A stretch of 41,735 bases of DNA, taken from positions 4,743-46,477 of the forward strand of contig NZ_AUMO01000075.1 of the NCBI RefSeq assembly GCF_000430725.1, given 5' to 3'. The DNA comes from Azohydromonas australica DSM 1124 (GTDB taxonomy: Bacteria; Pseudomonadota; Gammaproteobacteria; Burkholderiales; Burkholderiaceae_C). This document shows positions 16,830 through 24,702 of this stretch, piece by piece (the stretch's first letter is position 1; every line of letters begins with the position of its first letter). The notes beneath the pieces are model-generated. The model had not been told where the DNA came from. It made no database searches and worked only from the letters and a program-made list of their open reading frames with translations. A program made the position numbers and the translations under genes.

Positions 16830-17051
16830 TCAGCGCCCAATCCGTGTCCAGCCGCGTGGAGCCGCCTTGAGCACCTGCTGCTCGTAGCCTGCTCGCCAAG
16901 CGTCGTACCGGCGTCCCCATTCCTGAAGTGCCTCGCCTGTCGAGGCGGGCATGTTCCGCTGCTGCAGCAGCGGATTCGATCCTGCCTCGTCACCGCGCAC
17001 GGCGGCCTTGGCACCCTGTCTCTCAAGCTCGGCCTGCTCGCCTGGTCTCAT
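16830..17051 (-). CDS. Small basic protein, possibly Rmf/CrpP-like
   Basis: 73 residues (MRPGEQAELERQGAKAAVRG onward). The pattern ERQGAKAAVRG, then SNPLL, then an AWRAGYEQ helix resembles ribosome modulation factor and CrpP-type small proteins, where a GxxA helix, an NP turn and a W-x2-G-W/Y helix recur. The resemblance is weak and untested. Its ATG overlaps the stop of the preceding minus-strand gene (ATGA at 17048-17051), so it is translationally coupled to it. Confidence 0.5.
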   Translation of the reverse strand: MRPGEQAELERQGAKAAVRGDEAGSNPLLQQRNMPASTGEALQEWGRRYDAWRAGYEQQVLKAAPRGWTRIGR

Positions 17052-17305
17052 GGCGTTGCTCCCTGAGCCACGACCCTGTCGTGCACGATCTGTCCGGCCG
17101 GCGTCAGCAGCAGTGCGCCGCGGCTCCAGTTCATCCACCCCAAGGTGACGAAGTCGTCCAGGCTGCCCTGGGGCACTTCCCAGGCACGGCGGCGCCACAA
17201 GGAGGCGATGGCTGCGGGCAATTGGTGGCTCAGCACCTCGCAGCGAGCTGCACTGAACCCGCCGAGTCGGGCGCGGACGAGAACATCGGGAAAAACAGGT
17301 TGCAT
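17048..17305 (-). CDS. Small hypothetical protein coupled to the next gene
   Basis: 85 residues from the ATG at 17305 (MQPVFPDVLVRARLGGFSAA). The body has WRRRAWEVPQGSLDDFVTLG and LTPAGQIVHDRVV, which look like a real folded protein. No family is recognised. The 4-bp ATGA overlap with the downstream gene is the best evidence that both are genes. Confidence 0.5.
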   Translation of the reverse strand: MQPVFPDVLVRARLGGFSAARCEVLSHQLPAAIASLWRRRAWEVPQGSLDDFVTLGWMNWSRGALLLTPAGQIVHDRVVAQGATP

Positions 17306-17613
17306 GGTCAAATAGTCCCAGGCACACGTCGGCGCGCCAAACGGGCCTGTCGAGACACGAGCAACGCTGCTACCAGTGCCGTTTCAAGCTGGTGGGTTTC
17401 ACGACTCGTTCACGTCTCAGCGTCATCGGGAAAGCTGCAGTGCACCCTACCACGTCGGGGTCGCCCTTGTACGCGCCCGGCAAGTTGCGGGATGCCGTTC
17501 CCGGAAGCGGATGCATGCTGCGTGGTTCTTCGAACACCCCGGGTCGCTGCACGTGGTTTCCGAAGATCTGCGTGCCCCCTTTACTGCTGCCACCGACACC
17601 CCCGGATGTTCAG
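17306..17613. other. Gap without a recognisable gene
   Basis: About 300 bases between a small hypothetical gene and a decayed kinase. No reading frame gives recognisable sequence, and I see no clear signal. Confidence 0.4.
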
Positions 17614-18032
17614 TCAGTGCGGCGCTGCTGGCGCGGCGTCGTGGGCAGCACGACGGTGAATACCGTGCGGACAATTGGCCAAGTCCATGCTCACCATGCC
17701 GCCGCGGGCCTGGGCCACCTGCCGGACGATGAACGGGCCCAGTCCCGTGCTGGTGCGCTCGACCTTGGCGTGGCCGTGGGCGGCCCGGCGCAGCGGCTCG
17801 AACAGGGCCTCAAGGCGGCAGCCGGGCAGCGCGGCTCCCTGCAATTCGACCTTCTCCTGGCACAAGCCAGATCGCAAGGCACTGGCCACACCGGCAGCCC
17901 GAGGTCCAGCGACGTGCGGCTGCAGTCAAGCAGGTCGTCCAGCAACGCCTTCATGCGCTCGCCACTGCGGATCAGTCGCGCGGTGGGCCCGCTCACCGGA
18001 TGACGACAGCGATGCCGTTCAGGCGCGGCCAC
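17614..18032 (-). pseudogene. Decayed histidine kinase remnant
   Basis: Two minus-strand frames carry pieces of one kinase. The upstream piece (about 17900-18032) reads [20 protein letters not shown] and [14 protein letters not shown], typical of the second HisKA helix and linker. In another frame, about 17680-17840 reads [20 protein letters not shown] followed by [16 protein letters not shown], the F and G2 boxes of a HATPase domain. The phosphorylated histidine and the N and G1 boxes are missing, and at least one frameshift separates the parts. It could be a broken relative of the intact kinase 2.7 kb away. Confidence 0.75.
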
Positions 18033-18095
18033 CTTAGAGACTGCTCACTGAGCGGCGATGGACGGGATCGGCGCAGGGGGCTGCGAAAATGCACG

Positions 18096-18353
18096 ATGAG
18101 CAACATCACACCGCCGCCGGCCCAGCCACGCAATCCACTCCATGGCATGACTCTGGAGATGATCGTCACAGCACTGGCTGACCATTACGGCTGGGCCGGT
18201 CTCGCCGAGCGGGTGCCTGTGCGGTGCTTCAGCAGCCAGCCCAGCGTGTCGTCGAGCCTGAAGTTCCTGCGCAAGACGCCATGGGCGCGCGAAAAGGTGG
18301 AAAGCCTTTACCTGTTCATGCTGCGCGAGCGCCGACGTGAGCAGCGGGATTGA
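18096..18353 (+). CDS. VF530-family (DUF2132) small DNA-binding protein
   Basis: 85 residues. [54 protein letters not shown] and LYLFMLRER match the VF530/DUF2132 family, whose Vibrio fischeri founder has a solved structure with a DNA-binding-like fold. The start at 18096 gives a short Pro-rich lead ([12 protein letters not shown]) typical of the family. The cellular role is unknown. It seems to be transcribed alone. Confidence 0.88.
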   Translation: MSNITPPPAQPRNPLHGMTLEMIVTALADHYGWAGLAERVPVRCFSSQPSVSSSLKFLRKTPWAREKVESLYLFMLRERRREQRD

Positions 18354-18965
18354 GAACCGGTCTACCGCTACGGCAAGCGCGACGACAGCGGTCTGCCCTG
18401 CTGTCCCAACTCGCGCAGGAGCTCGTGCGCGAAGGAAGGCTCCTCCCTGACAAGCCCTCGGCCCTGGCAACGGCGGGCCATGGACCAACGCGGCGCCCAG
18501 GTTCGCGAGGTTGTCCATCGTTGTTCGGTGGTCCGCTCACGGCCGCGACCAAGCGAGAACCGGAGTGTGGCGATTGCCAGGCCATGCCTTGGTCCAGAGA
18601 GTGGGCATGAAATCCCCTATGCGCCCGGCCTTATCAAGCGGCGGTTCACTGACTCGTGCAGCGCTGCGCAGATTCGTGCTGGTTGCCTGCAGCGGGTGAT
18701 CCGCATGGCGCGCCATGCGCGCTGCCAGCGTCTGGCTGGCTGCATGGAAGGAAGAAGTACATGAGAACCGGGAAGGACTGTGTCCCGGTGGTCGATGACA
18801 CCTGGACGCCGCAGAGCACGCGGCCTTCATGGCACGCTACAAGGCCGCCGCGCTCTTCACGCGACGGGCACGCTCAACACCGCGCCGCCCACAACCGTCC
18901 CCGGGAAGCACGTGCACGCAGGCCGAGCCGGCCAGCGGCCGCCGCACGCATGCACGCGGTGAGGT
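18354..18965. other. Gap without a recognisable gene
   Basis: About 610 bases. Several short open frames exist on both strands but none has family-like sequence. It follows directly on a stretch containing a decayed kinase, so it may be degenerating DNA. Confidence 0.4.
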
Positions 18966-19412
18966 TCACGACCCGGGCGGCGCTCCGATCCGCCCCGACA
19001 TTCCCAGCACAGTGATCTGCAGGAAGACCAGCGTCCCGGCCATCACCCGCTCCTCGTACTGCCTGGCCGCCCATTGCGGCATGTCCGCAAACCGTGCGAG
19101 AAAGACCCGCAGGATCTCCTGCGCTCGTGCCGGATCGCCAACGAACTCGACGAGCCCTTCCCCGCTCACGCTGGTCCAGTCGAACACGCCCCGCGTGGCC
19201 GAGTCGTCCATCTGGAAGGACACCCTCGGATTGCGCCCCAGCATTTGCGTCTTCCGACCCGGGAGGGTGACGCAGCAGATGCACCCGTCAAGCCACACGT
19301 AACCCAACGGCACCAGGTAGCGTTCACCGTCGGCATCCAGGCCCAGGCGCAGGATGCGCTCACGCTGCAGGAACGCGTGCATTTCCTCGTGTGTAAGGGC
19401 TTGGAGGTCCAT
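18966..19412 (-). CDS. Pyridoxamine 5'-phosphate oxidase-like flavin-binding protein
   Basis: 148 residues. LGLDADGERYLVPLGYVWLD, CCVTLPGRKTQMLGRNPRVS and FQMDDSATRGVFDWTSVSGE match the split-barrel PNPOx-like family (Pyridox_ox_2 / NimA-like), which binds FMN or another flavin. The length fits. These proteins are reductases of uncertain substrate; it is not the biosynthetic PdxH, which is longer. The ATG at 19412 lacks a strong ribosome binding site. It appears monocistronic. Confidence 0.88.
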   Translation of the reverse strand: MDLQALTHEEMHAFLQRERILRLGLDADGERYLVPLGYVWLDGCICCVTLPGRKTQMLGRNPRVSFQMDDSATRGVFDWTSVSGEGLVEFVGDPARAQEILRVFLARFADMPQWAARQYEERVMAGTLVFLQITVLGMSGRIGAPPGS

Positions 19413-20007
19413 GGCGATCGGGTCCGGCCTGATCCCGAATCGGGAGGCCCGGCGTGGTGGTCCGGTCAGCGTACTACGGTGCCCGGCATCCCGGTTGAGC
19501 GCTCCAACACGGGCAACGCCGAGCAGCAGTCCTGCATGACCACGGAGTCTTGGCTCGATCGCACGCCGGTGACTTCAACATCCCGGTGCAGCCCGATGCG
19601 CAGACGTTTGCGCAGACGGTCGGTTCCTGCCGAGCTGGCTGCCTCGGATTGCCGGGCCACCCGTGCCAGGCCCGCGGCGCCGAGGTCGGTGAGCACGTCG
19701 GTCTGGCGCCGGCAGGTCTGCCCGCGGCTGCCATCCAGGGACACGAGGTCGTCGTGGCAGACGGCTGCGGCGGCAGCCGCCACAGCACAGGCCGGCTCCT
19801 GGGTGCGGTCCCATGCGTGGCGGGCGATGCCTTCCTGGGGAGTGACGTCGGGGCCGACCGTTTTCAGCGGGTCGAATGGCGAGGCGAGCGGGACGAGCGC
19901 TTCCTGCTGCTCGGGCGCCAGGTGCAGTTCGCGGATGTCGCCGTGCAGCACGCCAGGCACGCTGGCCAGACCGGCGGACTGCACAGTGGCGCACGCACGC
20001 AGCTCAC
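19413..20007. other. Gap downstream of the HipA-like gene; long open frames of doubtful reality
   Basis: A minus-strand frame stays open from 20140 to 19466, overlapping the end of the HipA-like gene, but its translation (for example PFDPLKTVGPDVTPQEGIA) matches nothing I know and it has no clear start. I do not call it a gene. No terminator was recognised. Confidence 0.4.
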
Positions 20008-21366
20008 TCAGGCCGACCGCACCAGCGCGACGAGCGTGCGGTGGTTCTGTTCGCAGGTACGGCGGAAGTCGTCGCTGATCCTGGAATCTTCCGAGGCGCG
20101 CAGCCAGAAGTCCTGTGCGGCGACCGCGGCAGCCTCCCATGCCGGGCGCTCGACAGGCAGGGGCAGTTGCGGCGAGAAGTGCCTTGGTGGCAGCTCCACA
20201 CCCCGGGCCGGCGCGTACAGCATGGGCAGCATGTCGTAGGCCGGCGCCAGGGTCAGCCCGGGCCTGAACGACAGGTTGCCGTCATGCATGTCGGTGTTGG
20301 CAATGAGCCTGCCGAAATGCCACAGCTCGTCGATGGCCGAGCGTGTCGCCGCGTCGACGAGCTTGCGGCCGTGCAGCGCCGCCGCAGCGCCCGTCCATGG
20401 CATGCCGTTGGCACCGAAGAGCGCCGCATTCAGGGCCGCCCAGGAACACACCGGCGAACGACCGAGGTAGCCATGCCGGTCGAAGCGGTCGACCTCCAGG
20501 AAGGTCCGGCCCGCGGCTTGGTGGATGCGGCTGCTTGCGGCGTCAGCTTGCAGGTGCTGTGCCACCACGGTCAAGGCCAGGTGCTCGCACACGAGCAGGT
20601 CCGACCAGCGCCGGGTCCCGGCCGAGCCGTCCGAGCCGGAGAACTTGACGATGACATGTCGCAGCACGCCGTCGCTGCTGCGCATGGCCGTGAACTTCGG
20701 GAATTCGCCACCAGCGGACGAGCCGACAACGCCAAGGTTCATCGCCTGTTCGGCCAGGGCGGGGTAGCCGGCCTCGACATCCTCGTCGCCCAGGGCAGCC
20801 GGCTCCTGCCGCGAGCGCTCCAGCCATTGCCGACAAGCCGTCTCGCCCAGGATGTAGCTGCCCGTCTGGTCGACGCCCAGCAGGGACAGCGCATGCAGCA
20901 CGTCGTCTTCCGACCAGTCCTGGGGATGCTCGCTCACCTGCAGCAAGGCGGCGTGGTGGCGTGCGAAGTTGCGCCCGAGGAAGCCCTGGGGACGCATGTC
21001 GTCCAGGAAGTACGGCACGCCGTCGAACCAGCCGTCGCGCATGTCCTCGTCCAGCGGCCACGCCAGAGACTGTCGGAACGCCACGGCACATCCGTCGGGA
21101 TAAGTGGGCAGGAGGCTGGCCAGTTCATGCAAACGCCCTTGGGGATCCACCTCGAAGAGTGGCAGCGGCTGCATGCTGCCGCGCAGCGCGCGCCGTGCGG
21201 CATAGGCCGTGCGGCGCGCTTTCCCGAGAGCGACCACCGAGGACCCCAGTGCCTCCACCGCGCGCTTGAGCGTTGCGCGGCTGATCTGCAGTCGATCGAC
21301 CAGCCGCCCGGCCGGCGCCCGCTGCCAGGTCCGCAGCGTATGGAGAAGATCATCGGGCAACGGCAT
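20008..21366 (-). CDS. yjjJ: HipA-family serine/threonine kinase toxin, YjjJ type
   Basis: 452 residues. An N-terminal winged-helix segment (about 1-60, LVDRLQISRATLKRAVEALG) is fused to a HipA kinase domain, the arrangement of E. coli YjjJ. Visible kinase elements are the P-loop-like GSSAGGEFPK (215-224), K241 in VIVKFSG, the catalytic loop NTDMHDGN (D359, N364) and the metal-binding Asp of YDMLP (D378). HipA kinases phosphorylate tRNA synthetases and stop growth. No hipB antitoxin gene lies nearby; in this group the fused HTH may provide DNA binding or self-control. Three ATCGTTT elements upstream, one abutting the start codon, may be operator sites. Confidence 0.9.
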   Translation of the reverse strand: MPLPDDLLHTLRTWQRAPAGRLVDRLQISRATLKRAVEALGSSVVALGKARRTAYAARRALRGSMQPLPLFEVDPQGRLHELASLLPTYPDGCAVAFRQSLAWPLDEDMRDGWFDGVPYFLDDMRPQGFLGRNFARHHAALLQVSEHPQDWSEDDVLHALSLLGVDQTGSYILGETACRQWLERSRQEPAALGDEDVEAGYPALAEQAMNLGVVGSSAGGEFPKFTAMRSSDGVLRHVIVKFSGSDGSAGTRRWSDLLVCEHLALTVVAQHLQADAASSRIHQAAGRTFLEVDRFDRHGYLGRSPVCSWAALNAALFGANGMPWTGAAAALHGRKLVDAATRSAIDELWHFGRLIANTDMHDGNLSFRPGLTLAPAYDMLPMLYAPARGVELPPRHFSPQLPLPVERPAWEAAAVAAQDFWLRASEDSRISDDFRRTCEQNHRTLVALVRSA

Positions 21367-21458
21367 GAAACGATTTTAGTGATGATTTGGATCCATACCC
21401 TCGAGGTGACTTGCATGTTCCATGCATGTAATGCAAAACGATTGATGAAACGATCAAA
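21365..21458 (-). promoter_or_regulatory. Repeated ATCGTTT elements upstream of yjjJ
   Basis: The 10-mer ATGAAACGAT occurs at 21365-21374 and 21445-21454, and AAACGAT also at 21436-21442. In the direction of yjjJ transcription this is ATCGTTT three times, two copies 12 bp apart and the third touching the ATG. A CATGCAT palindrome (21421-21427) lies between. The region is AT-rich against its flanks. Since YjjJ has its own winged helix, autoregulation here is plausible but inferred. Confidence 0.4.
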
Positions 21459-21864
21459 AGACCTTCATCACCGTTTGCGGTGTCATGGGGTGCTGTTGGC
21501 GGCGTGCCATCGACCATTGGCATGCTGCATGGCCTTTTCGCCGAGGGCGACAAGGCGCTGAGGCCGTCGGTCCCGTGCAAGCGGCTTATGCGGGGCCTGG
21601 AACTCCGCGCCACCATGCAGCAGGCCGGCCGGTCTGGGGCTCATGAATCAACCGGCATGCGGCGGCGCTTCAGCGTCGGCGTGGACACCCCGGTGCGCCA
21701 ACCTCACTTCAAGGCCGCGCATGGTCGTGCGGGTCTCCTCCGACGCCATCCGGCAGTGAACGGAAACGCCCGGCCTCCTCGTGACGTCTATCTCCCACCA
21801 GCCCTGCCCGAGCACACCAGCTTCACGTGCGTGCCTCCAGGGTGGCTTTGGATCGGAGGTCACG
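21459..21864. other. Upstream region of the cytochrome gene
   Basis: About 400 bases of divergent upstream sequence. No gene is recognised. It ends in GGAGG at 21855-21859, the ribosome binding site of the cytochrome gene. Confidence 0.4.
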
Positions 21865-23100
21865 ATGAAACTGTTCCGGCTACCTGCTTTGTGTACCGTG
21901 CTGCTCGCCGGTTGTGGCGGCTCGGATCCCGGCAACGTACCGCAGGCGCCGATGTCCCTGGCGCGGGAGGAGCCACAGGCCGCGACAGCACCGGACCCGG
22001 ATCGGGGCCGGTACATCTTCCGGCGCCAGACCTTCGGCGACGAGACGTTCTGGAGCGACCGCCTGCGCCTGCACGAGGTCGTGGGAACCAAGGTGTCGCC
22101 CAAGACCGCACTGTCGGTTGGCCTGAAGGTGGACGTCAGGGCCCTGCCGCCGGAAGTCCGCCAGGGCATCGCTGATGGCAGCGTCGATCTCGCCAGCCCC
22201 GAGACCACGGTGGCGCTGCTCAAGCTCGATGCCGTCATCGGCCTCAAGGGCCGGGTGGAGACCGTAGGCGGCCGCGACCGGGTCACGCGGCTGGGCGTGA
22301 CCTGCGCGCTGTGCCACTCCACCGTGGACAACTCGTTCGCTCGGGGTATCGGCAGGCGCCTGGACGGCTGGCCCAACCGGGACCTGGACCCGGGCGCCAT
22401 CATCGCCCTGTCCCCTGCCCTCGGCGAGGCCACCAAGGCCATCTACCGCTCGTGGGGCAAGGGCCGCTACGACCCGCGTTTCAACCTGGACGGCATCAGC
22501 GCCCCTGTGCTCATCCCGCCCGCGTATGGCCTGCAGGACGTGCACCGCATCACCTACACCGGCGACGGCCACCGAATCGCCTACTGGAACCGCTACGTCG
22601 CCGTGACGCAGATGGGCGGCCACGGCAGCTTCCGCGACCCGCGCATTGGCATCTCCGTCACGAACGGGACTGACGACCTGGTCAGCAGCCGCTTGCCGGC
22701 GCTGCAGGCGTACCAGCTGACGCTGCAGCCGCCGGCGCCGCCGGCCGGCAGCTTTGATCCTGCGGCGGCCGCACGCGGGCGGGTGATCTTCAACACCAAG
22801 GGCACCTGCGCCAGCTGCCACAGCGGGCCGGCGTTCACGGACGCGAACCGGCGCTTGCACGCGCCCAGCGAGGTGGTCAGCGAGCCCGAACCGGGTGACG
22901 CGCCGAGCTACGCGTCGCGCAGCGCGACCAAGATGTACCGCACCACACCGCTGCGCGGCGTGTGGCAGCACCCGCCCTACTTCCACAACGGCACGGCGGC
23001 GACGCTGGAGCAGGTCGTGCAAACCTACAACCGGAAGAAGGCGCTGTACCTGACCGAGGCGGAGATCGCGGACCTGGTCCAGTACCTCCAGTCGCTGTGA
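21865..23100 (+). CDS. Di-heme cytochrome c lipoprotein (MauG / cytochrome c peroxidase-like)
   Basis: 411 residues. A lipoprotein signal ends at LLAGC (lipidated C17). Two haem sites follow: CALCH (147-151) and CASCH (315-319). The C-terminal part (KMYRTTPLRGVWQHPPYFHN, then AATLEQVVQTYNRKK) is typical of the second haem domain of di-haem peroxidase-like cytochromes. The N-terminal part is longer and different from bacterial cytochrome c peroxidase, so enzymatic function is open: peroxidase-like or an electron-transfer partner. It should sit in the periplasm, anchored to a membrane. The start at 21865 has GGAGG five bases upstream. It is transcribed alone, divergent from yjjJ. Confidence 0.9.
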   Translation: MKLFRLPALCTVLLAGCGGSDPGNVPQAPMSLAREEPQAATAPDPDRGRYIFRRQTFGDETFWSDRLRLHEVVGTKVSPKTALSVGLKVDVRALPPEVRQGIADGSVDLASPETTVALLKLDAVIGLKGRVETVGGRDRVTRLGVTCALCHSTVDNSFARGIGRRLDGWPNRDLDPGAIIALSPALGEATKAIYRSWGKGRYDPRFNLDGISAPVLIPPAYGLQDVHRITYTGDGHRIAYWNRYVAVTQMGGHGSFRDPRIGISVTNGTDDLVSSRLPALQAYQLTLQPPAPPAGSFDPAAAARGRVIFNTKGTCASCHSGPAFTDANRRLHAPSEVVSEPEPGDAPSYASRSATKMYRTTPLRGVWQHPPYFHNGTAATLEQVVQTYNRKKALYLTEAEIADLVQYLQSL

Positions 23101-23117
23101 CGACCTTGCGTCGAGCG

Positions 23118-23143
23118 GCCCCAGTCCCCGGCTCGGCTGGGGC
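23118..23143 (+). terminator. GC-rich hairpin after the cytochrome gene
   Basis: GCCCCAG (23118-23124) pairs with CTGGGGC (23137-23143) across a 12-base loop, starting 17 bases after the stop codon. There is no T-run, so this is only a possible terminator. Confidence 0.35.
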
Positions 23144-24014
23144 GGGGCTGCCGACGCCAAGCGGCTCAGTACCTGCCGGCGGCGTGTCGGCTTGCCGCCT
23201 TGTGCAGCACAGCCCCGGTGTTTCGGACTCGGCGTGCGCCCCCAATTCGGCAGTGCCAGCTCGACGGCGGGCATGAGGTTCCCAATCTTCACCAGCGCTT
23301 GCAGCCGGGCGCCCACCGTCACCTCGCGCAACAGGCTCCGGAGCCCTGGCCAAGTCATCAAGCGGCTCGGCAGTACAGGCGTTGAGGGACGCCCGTGTGG
23401 GCTCGGCTCGGCTGGTCGGGACTTCGTCGCCCCCGTGCTGAATGGTCCGTGAACCGTTGGGAACCGCCGCGGCTTCATGCGTCAGCGGCAGCCCAGTTGG
23501 CCCGGGCAATGCCTTCGGCGCGGTGTGGAGGTGCCTTCAAGTCTGAAGGGTGCTCTTGCGTGGACGACCACCACTCCGTGACCCGGAGCTGGGCCCTCAC
23601 CTCACCGGCCGGAAGTTTGTCGATGTGGACGTTGACGTGCAGCGCCCAGGCCCGCAGCGCGCGGTCCAGTTCGCTGGCTTCGTAGGACTCAATGCCTTGC
23701 GCCATTGCTCCTGCCGTGACGTTCTCATGCGTGAGAAGACGCGGCTGTTTCACTCTGCTCTGAAGCTTGATATGGCCTTCAGCGATGGCGTATCCCCCCG
23801 GCTCTGCAGAGCCGGGTTGTTCGACCAGCCAGCTGGCGCCACGACAGCCTTGGTGCAGAGACAGCACCCGCACACTGCTCAAGCGCAGCACTGCGGTGAC
23901 GGCACGGCCCAAAACGAAATTCCGCAGGCAGCCTTGGCTGTGAGCGCACACGACCAGCGGGTCGCGGGCATCGAAGGCGTGCCCGTACGGCAGCGGCGCA
24001 TGACCTGGTCGCTG
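23144..24014. other. Long, mostly non-coding stretch left of the partition site
   Basis: About 870 bases lead into the palindrome cluster. A minus-strand frame spans 23475-24185, but its upstream half is just a read-through of two palindromes (translating them as FTVKH and FTVKRP); only its last 76 codons look gene-like and are listed separately. Nothing else is recognised. Confidence 0.4.
23475..23705 (-). CDS. Doubtful small hypothetical protein
   Basis: 76 residues from the ATG at 23705 (MAQGIESYEASELDRALRAW, then VHIDKLPAGEVRAQLRVTEW). The composition is protein-like, but no family is recognised and the AGGAG before it is only two bases from the ATG, which is too close. It could be a chance frame within the partition-site region. 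Confidence 0.3.
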   Translation of the reverse strand: MAQGIESYEASELDRALRAWALHVNVHIDKLPAGEVRAQLRVTEWWSSTQEHPSDLKAPPHRAEGIARANWAAADA

Positions 24015-24039
24015 GGGGCGCTTTACGGTAAAGCGCCCC
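24015..24039. repeat. parS-like palindrome 1 (12-bp arms)
   Basis: A 25-bp palindrome with perfect 12-bp arms around a central G (24027). The inner 19 bases read GCGCTTTACGGTAAAGCGC. It shares the core CTTTAC-S-GTAAAG with two more sites downstream of parB. Odd-centred symmetry with a central S recalls the KorB operator core TTTAGCSGCTAAA. Confidence 0.7.
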
Positions 24040-24104
24040 TTGATGCGGCCTGCTGAACCTTGTGCACGGATGTCCCCGGTCAGCCGTTGGATGCATCGCC
24101 AAGG

Positions 24105-24123
24105 GTGCTTTACCGTAAAGCAC
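24105..24123. repeat. parS-like palindrome 2
   Basis: GTGCTTTACCGTAAAGCAC, perfect 9-bp arms around a central C (24114). Identical to palindrome 3 and sharing its core with palindrome 1. A weaker relative (GCTTTTCACCGTAGCGC) may lie near 24198. Confidence 0.7.
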
Positions 24124-24526
24124 TCGCCCCGACGCAGCTGCCGTATGGGTGGCTCACCGCACGCTCTGCCCAGTACAGGCACCATGGGACAGAAGGCTTT
24201 TCACCGTAGCGCTGCACCAGTCCAGCAACGTGGCCAAGGACCCCTACCGTGGGCTTGTGCCTCGCGGCGCAGGCCGGCAACGGCAGCGATGCCTTTGCCG
24301 GTCGTCGGACTGAGATTTCGTCCCCGTCGCAGCGGTCGAGGCTGGCAGCCGCGCGTGCAGTGACAAGACCTTGCTACCCACCAAGTGAGCAAGCCCAATG
24401 GAGCGGCCCCGCCGCTACCCGGCCTCAAACGATCCGGGCCATGACGATGTTGCTGGTCTGTCAATGTGCAATATCGCCGCACGGGCCTCGGCATTTCGCC
24501 GGGCTGATCATGGATGAAGTTCAGGG

Positions 24527-24545
24527 GTGCTTTACCGTAAAGCAC
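24527..24545. repeat. parS-like palindrome 3
   Basis: GTGCTTTACCGTAAAGCAC again, exactly the same 19 bases as palindrome 2, 422 bp from it and about 160 bp beyond the parB stop codon. The position downstream of a parAB operon is normal for a plasmid centromere, so ParB binding is the first guess. Confidence 0.7.
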
Positions 24546-24660
24546 TGTTTGGCGCCAACCGGATCATCGCGCAATGGCCATGCCGACAGGCTGCGACCTG
24601 GCCGGCGAGGCGGGCTCGTTGCGGCCCCGCCGCGCCACGCACGATGCGTGTCTTCAACGA

Positions 24661-24682
24661 AAAAGGGGCCGAGGCCCCTTTT
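24661..24682 (-). terminator. Rho-independent terminator of the parAB operon
   Basis: AAAAGGGGCC (24661-24670) and GGCCCCTTTT (24673-24682) form a perfect 10-bp stem with a two-base turn, ending in a T-run on either strand. It is 20 bases after the parB stop codon and separates the operon from the palindrome region. It may work in both directions. Confidence 0.85.
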
Positions 24683-24702
24683 GCTTTCACCAACCATCCC
24701 GA

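Noticed and set aside
21880..23478. 532-codon open frame on the minus strand
   Set aside because: It is antisense to the di-heme cytochrome gene, which has a signal peptide, two CxxCH sites and a good ribosome binding site.
23706..24185. Upstream half of a 236-codon minus-strand frame
   Set aside because: It reads through two parS-like palindromes (giving FTVKH and FTVKRP) and has no start signal or family match, so it is treated as non-coding.
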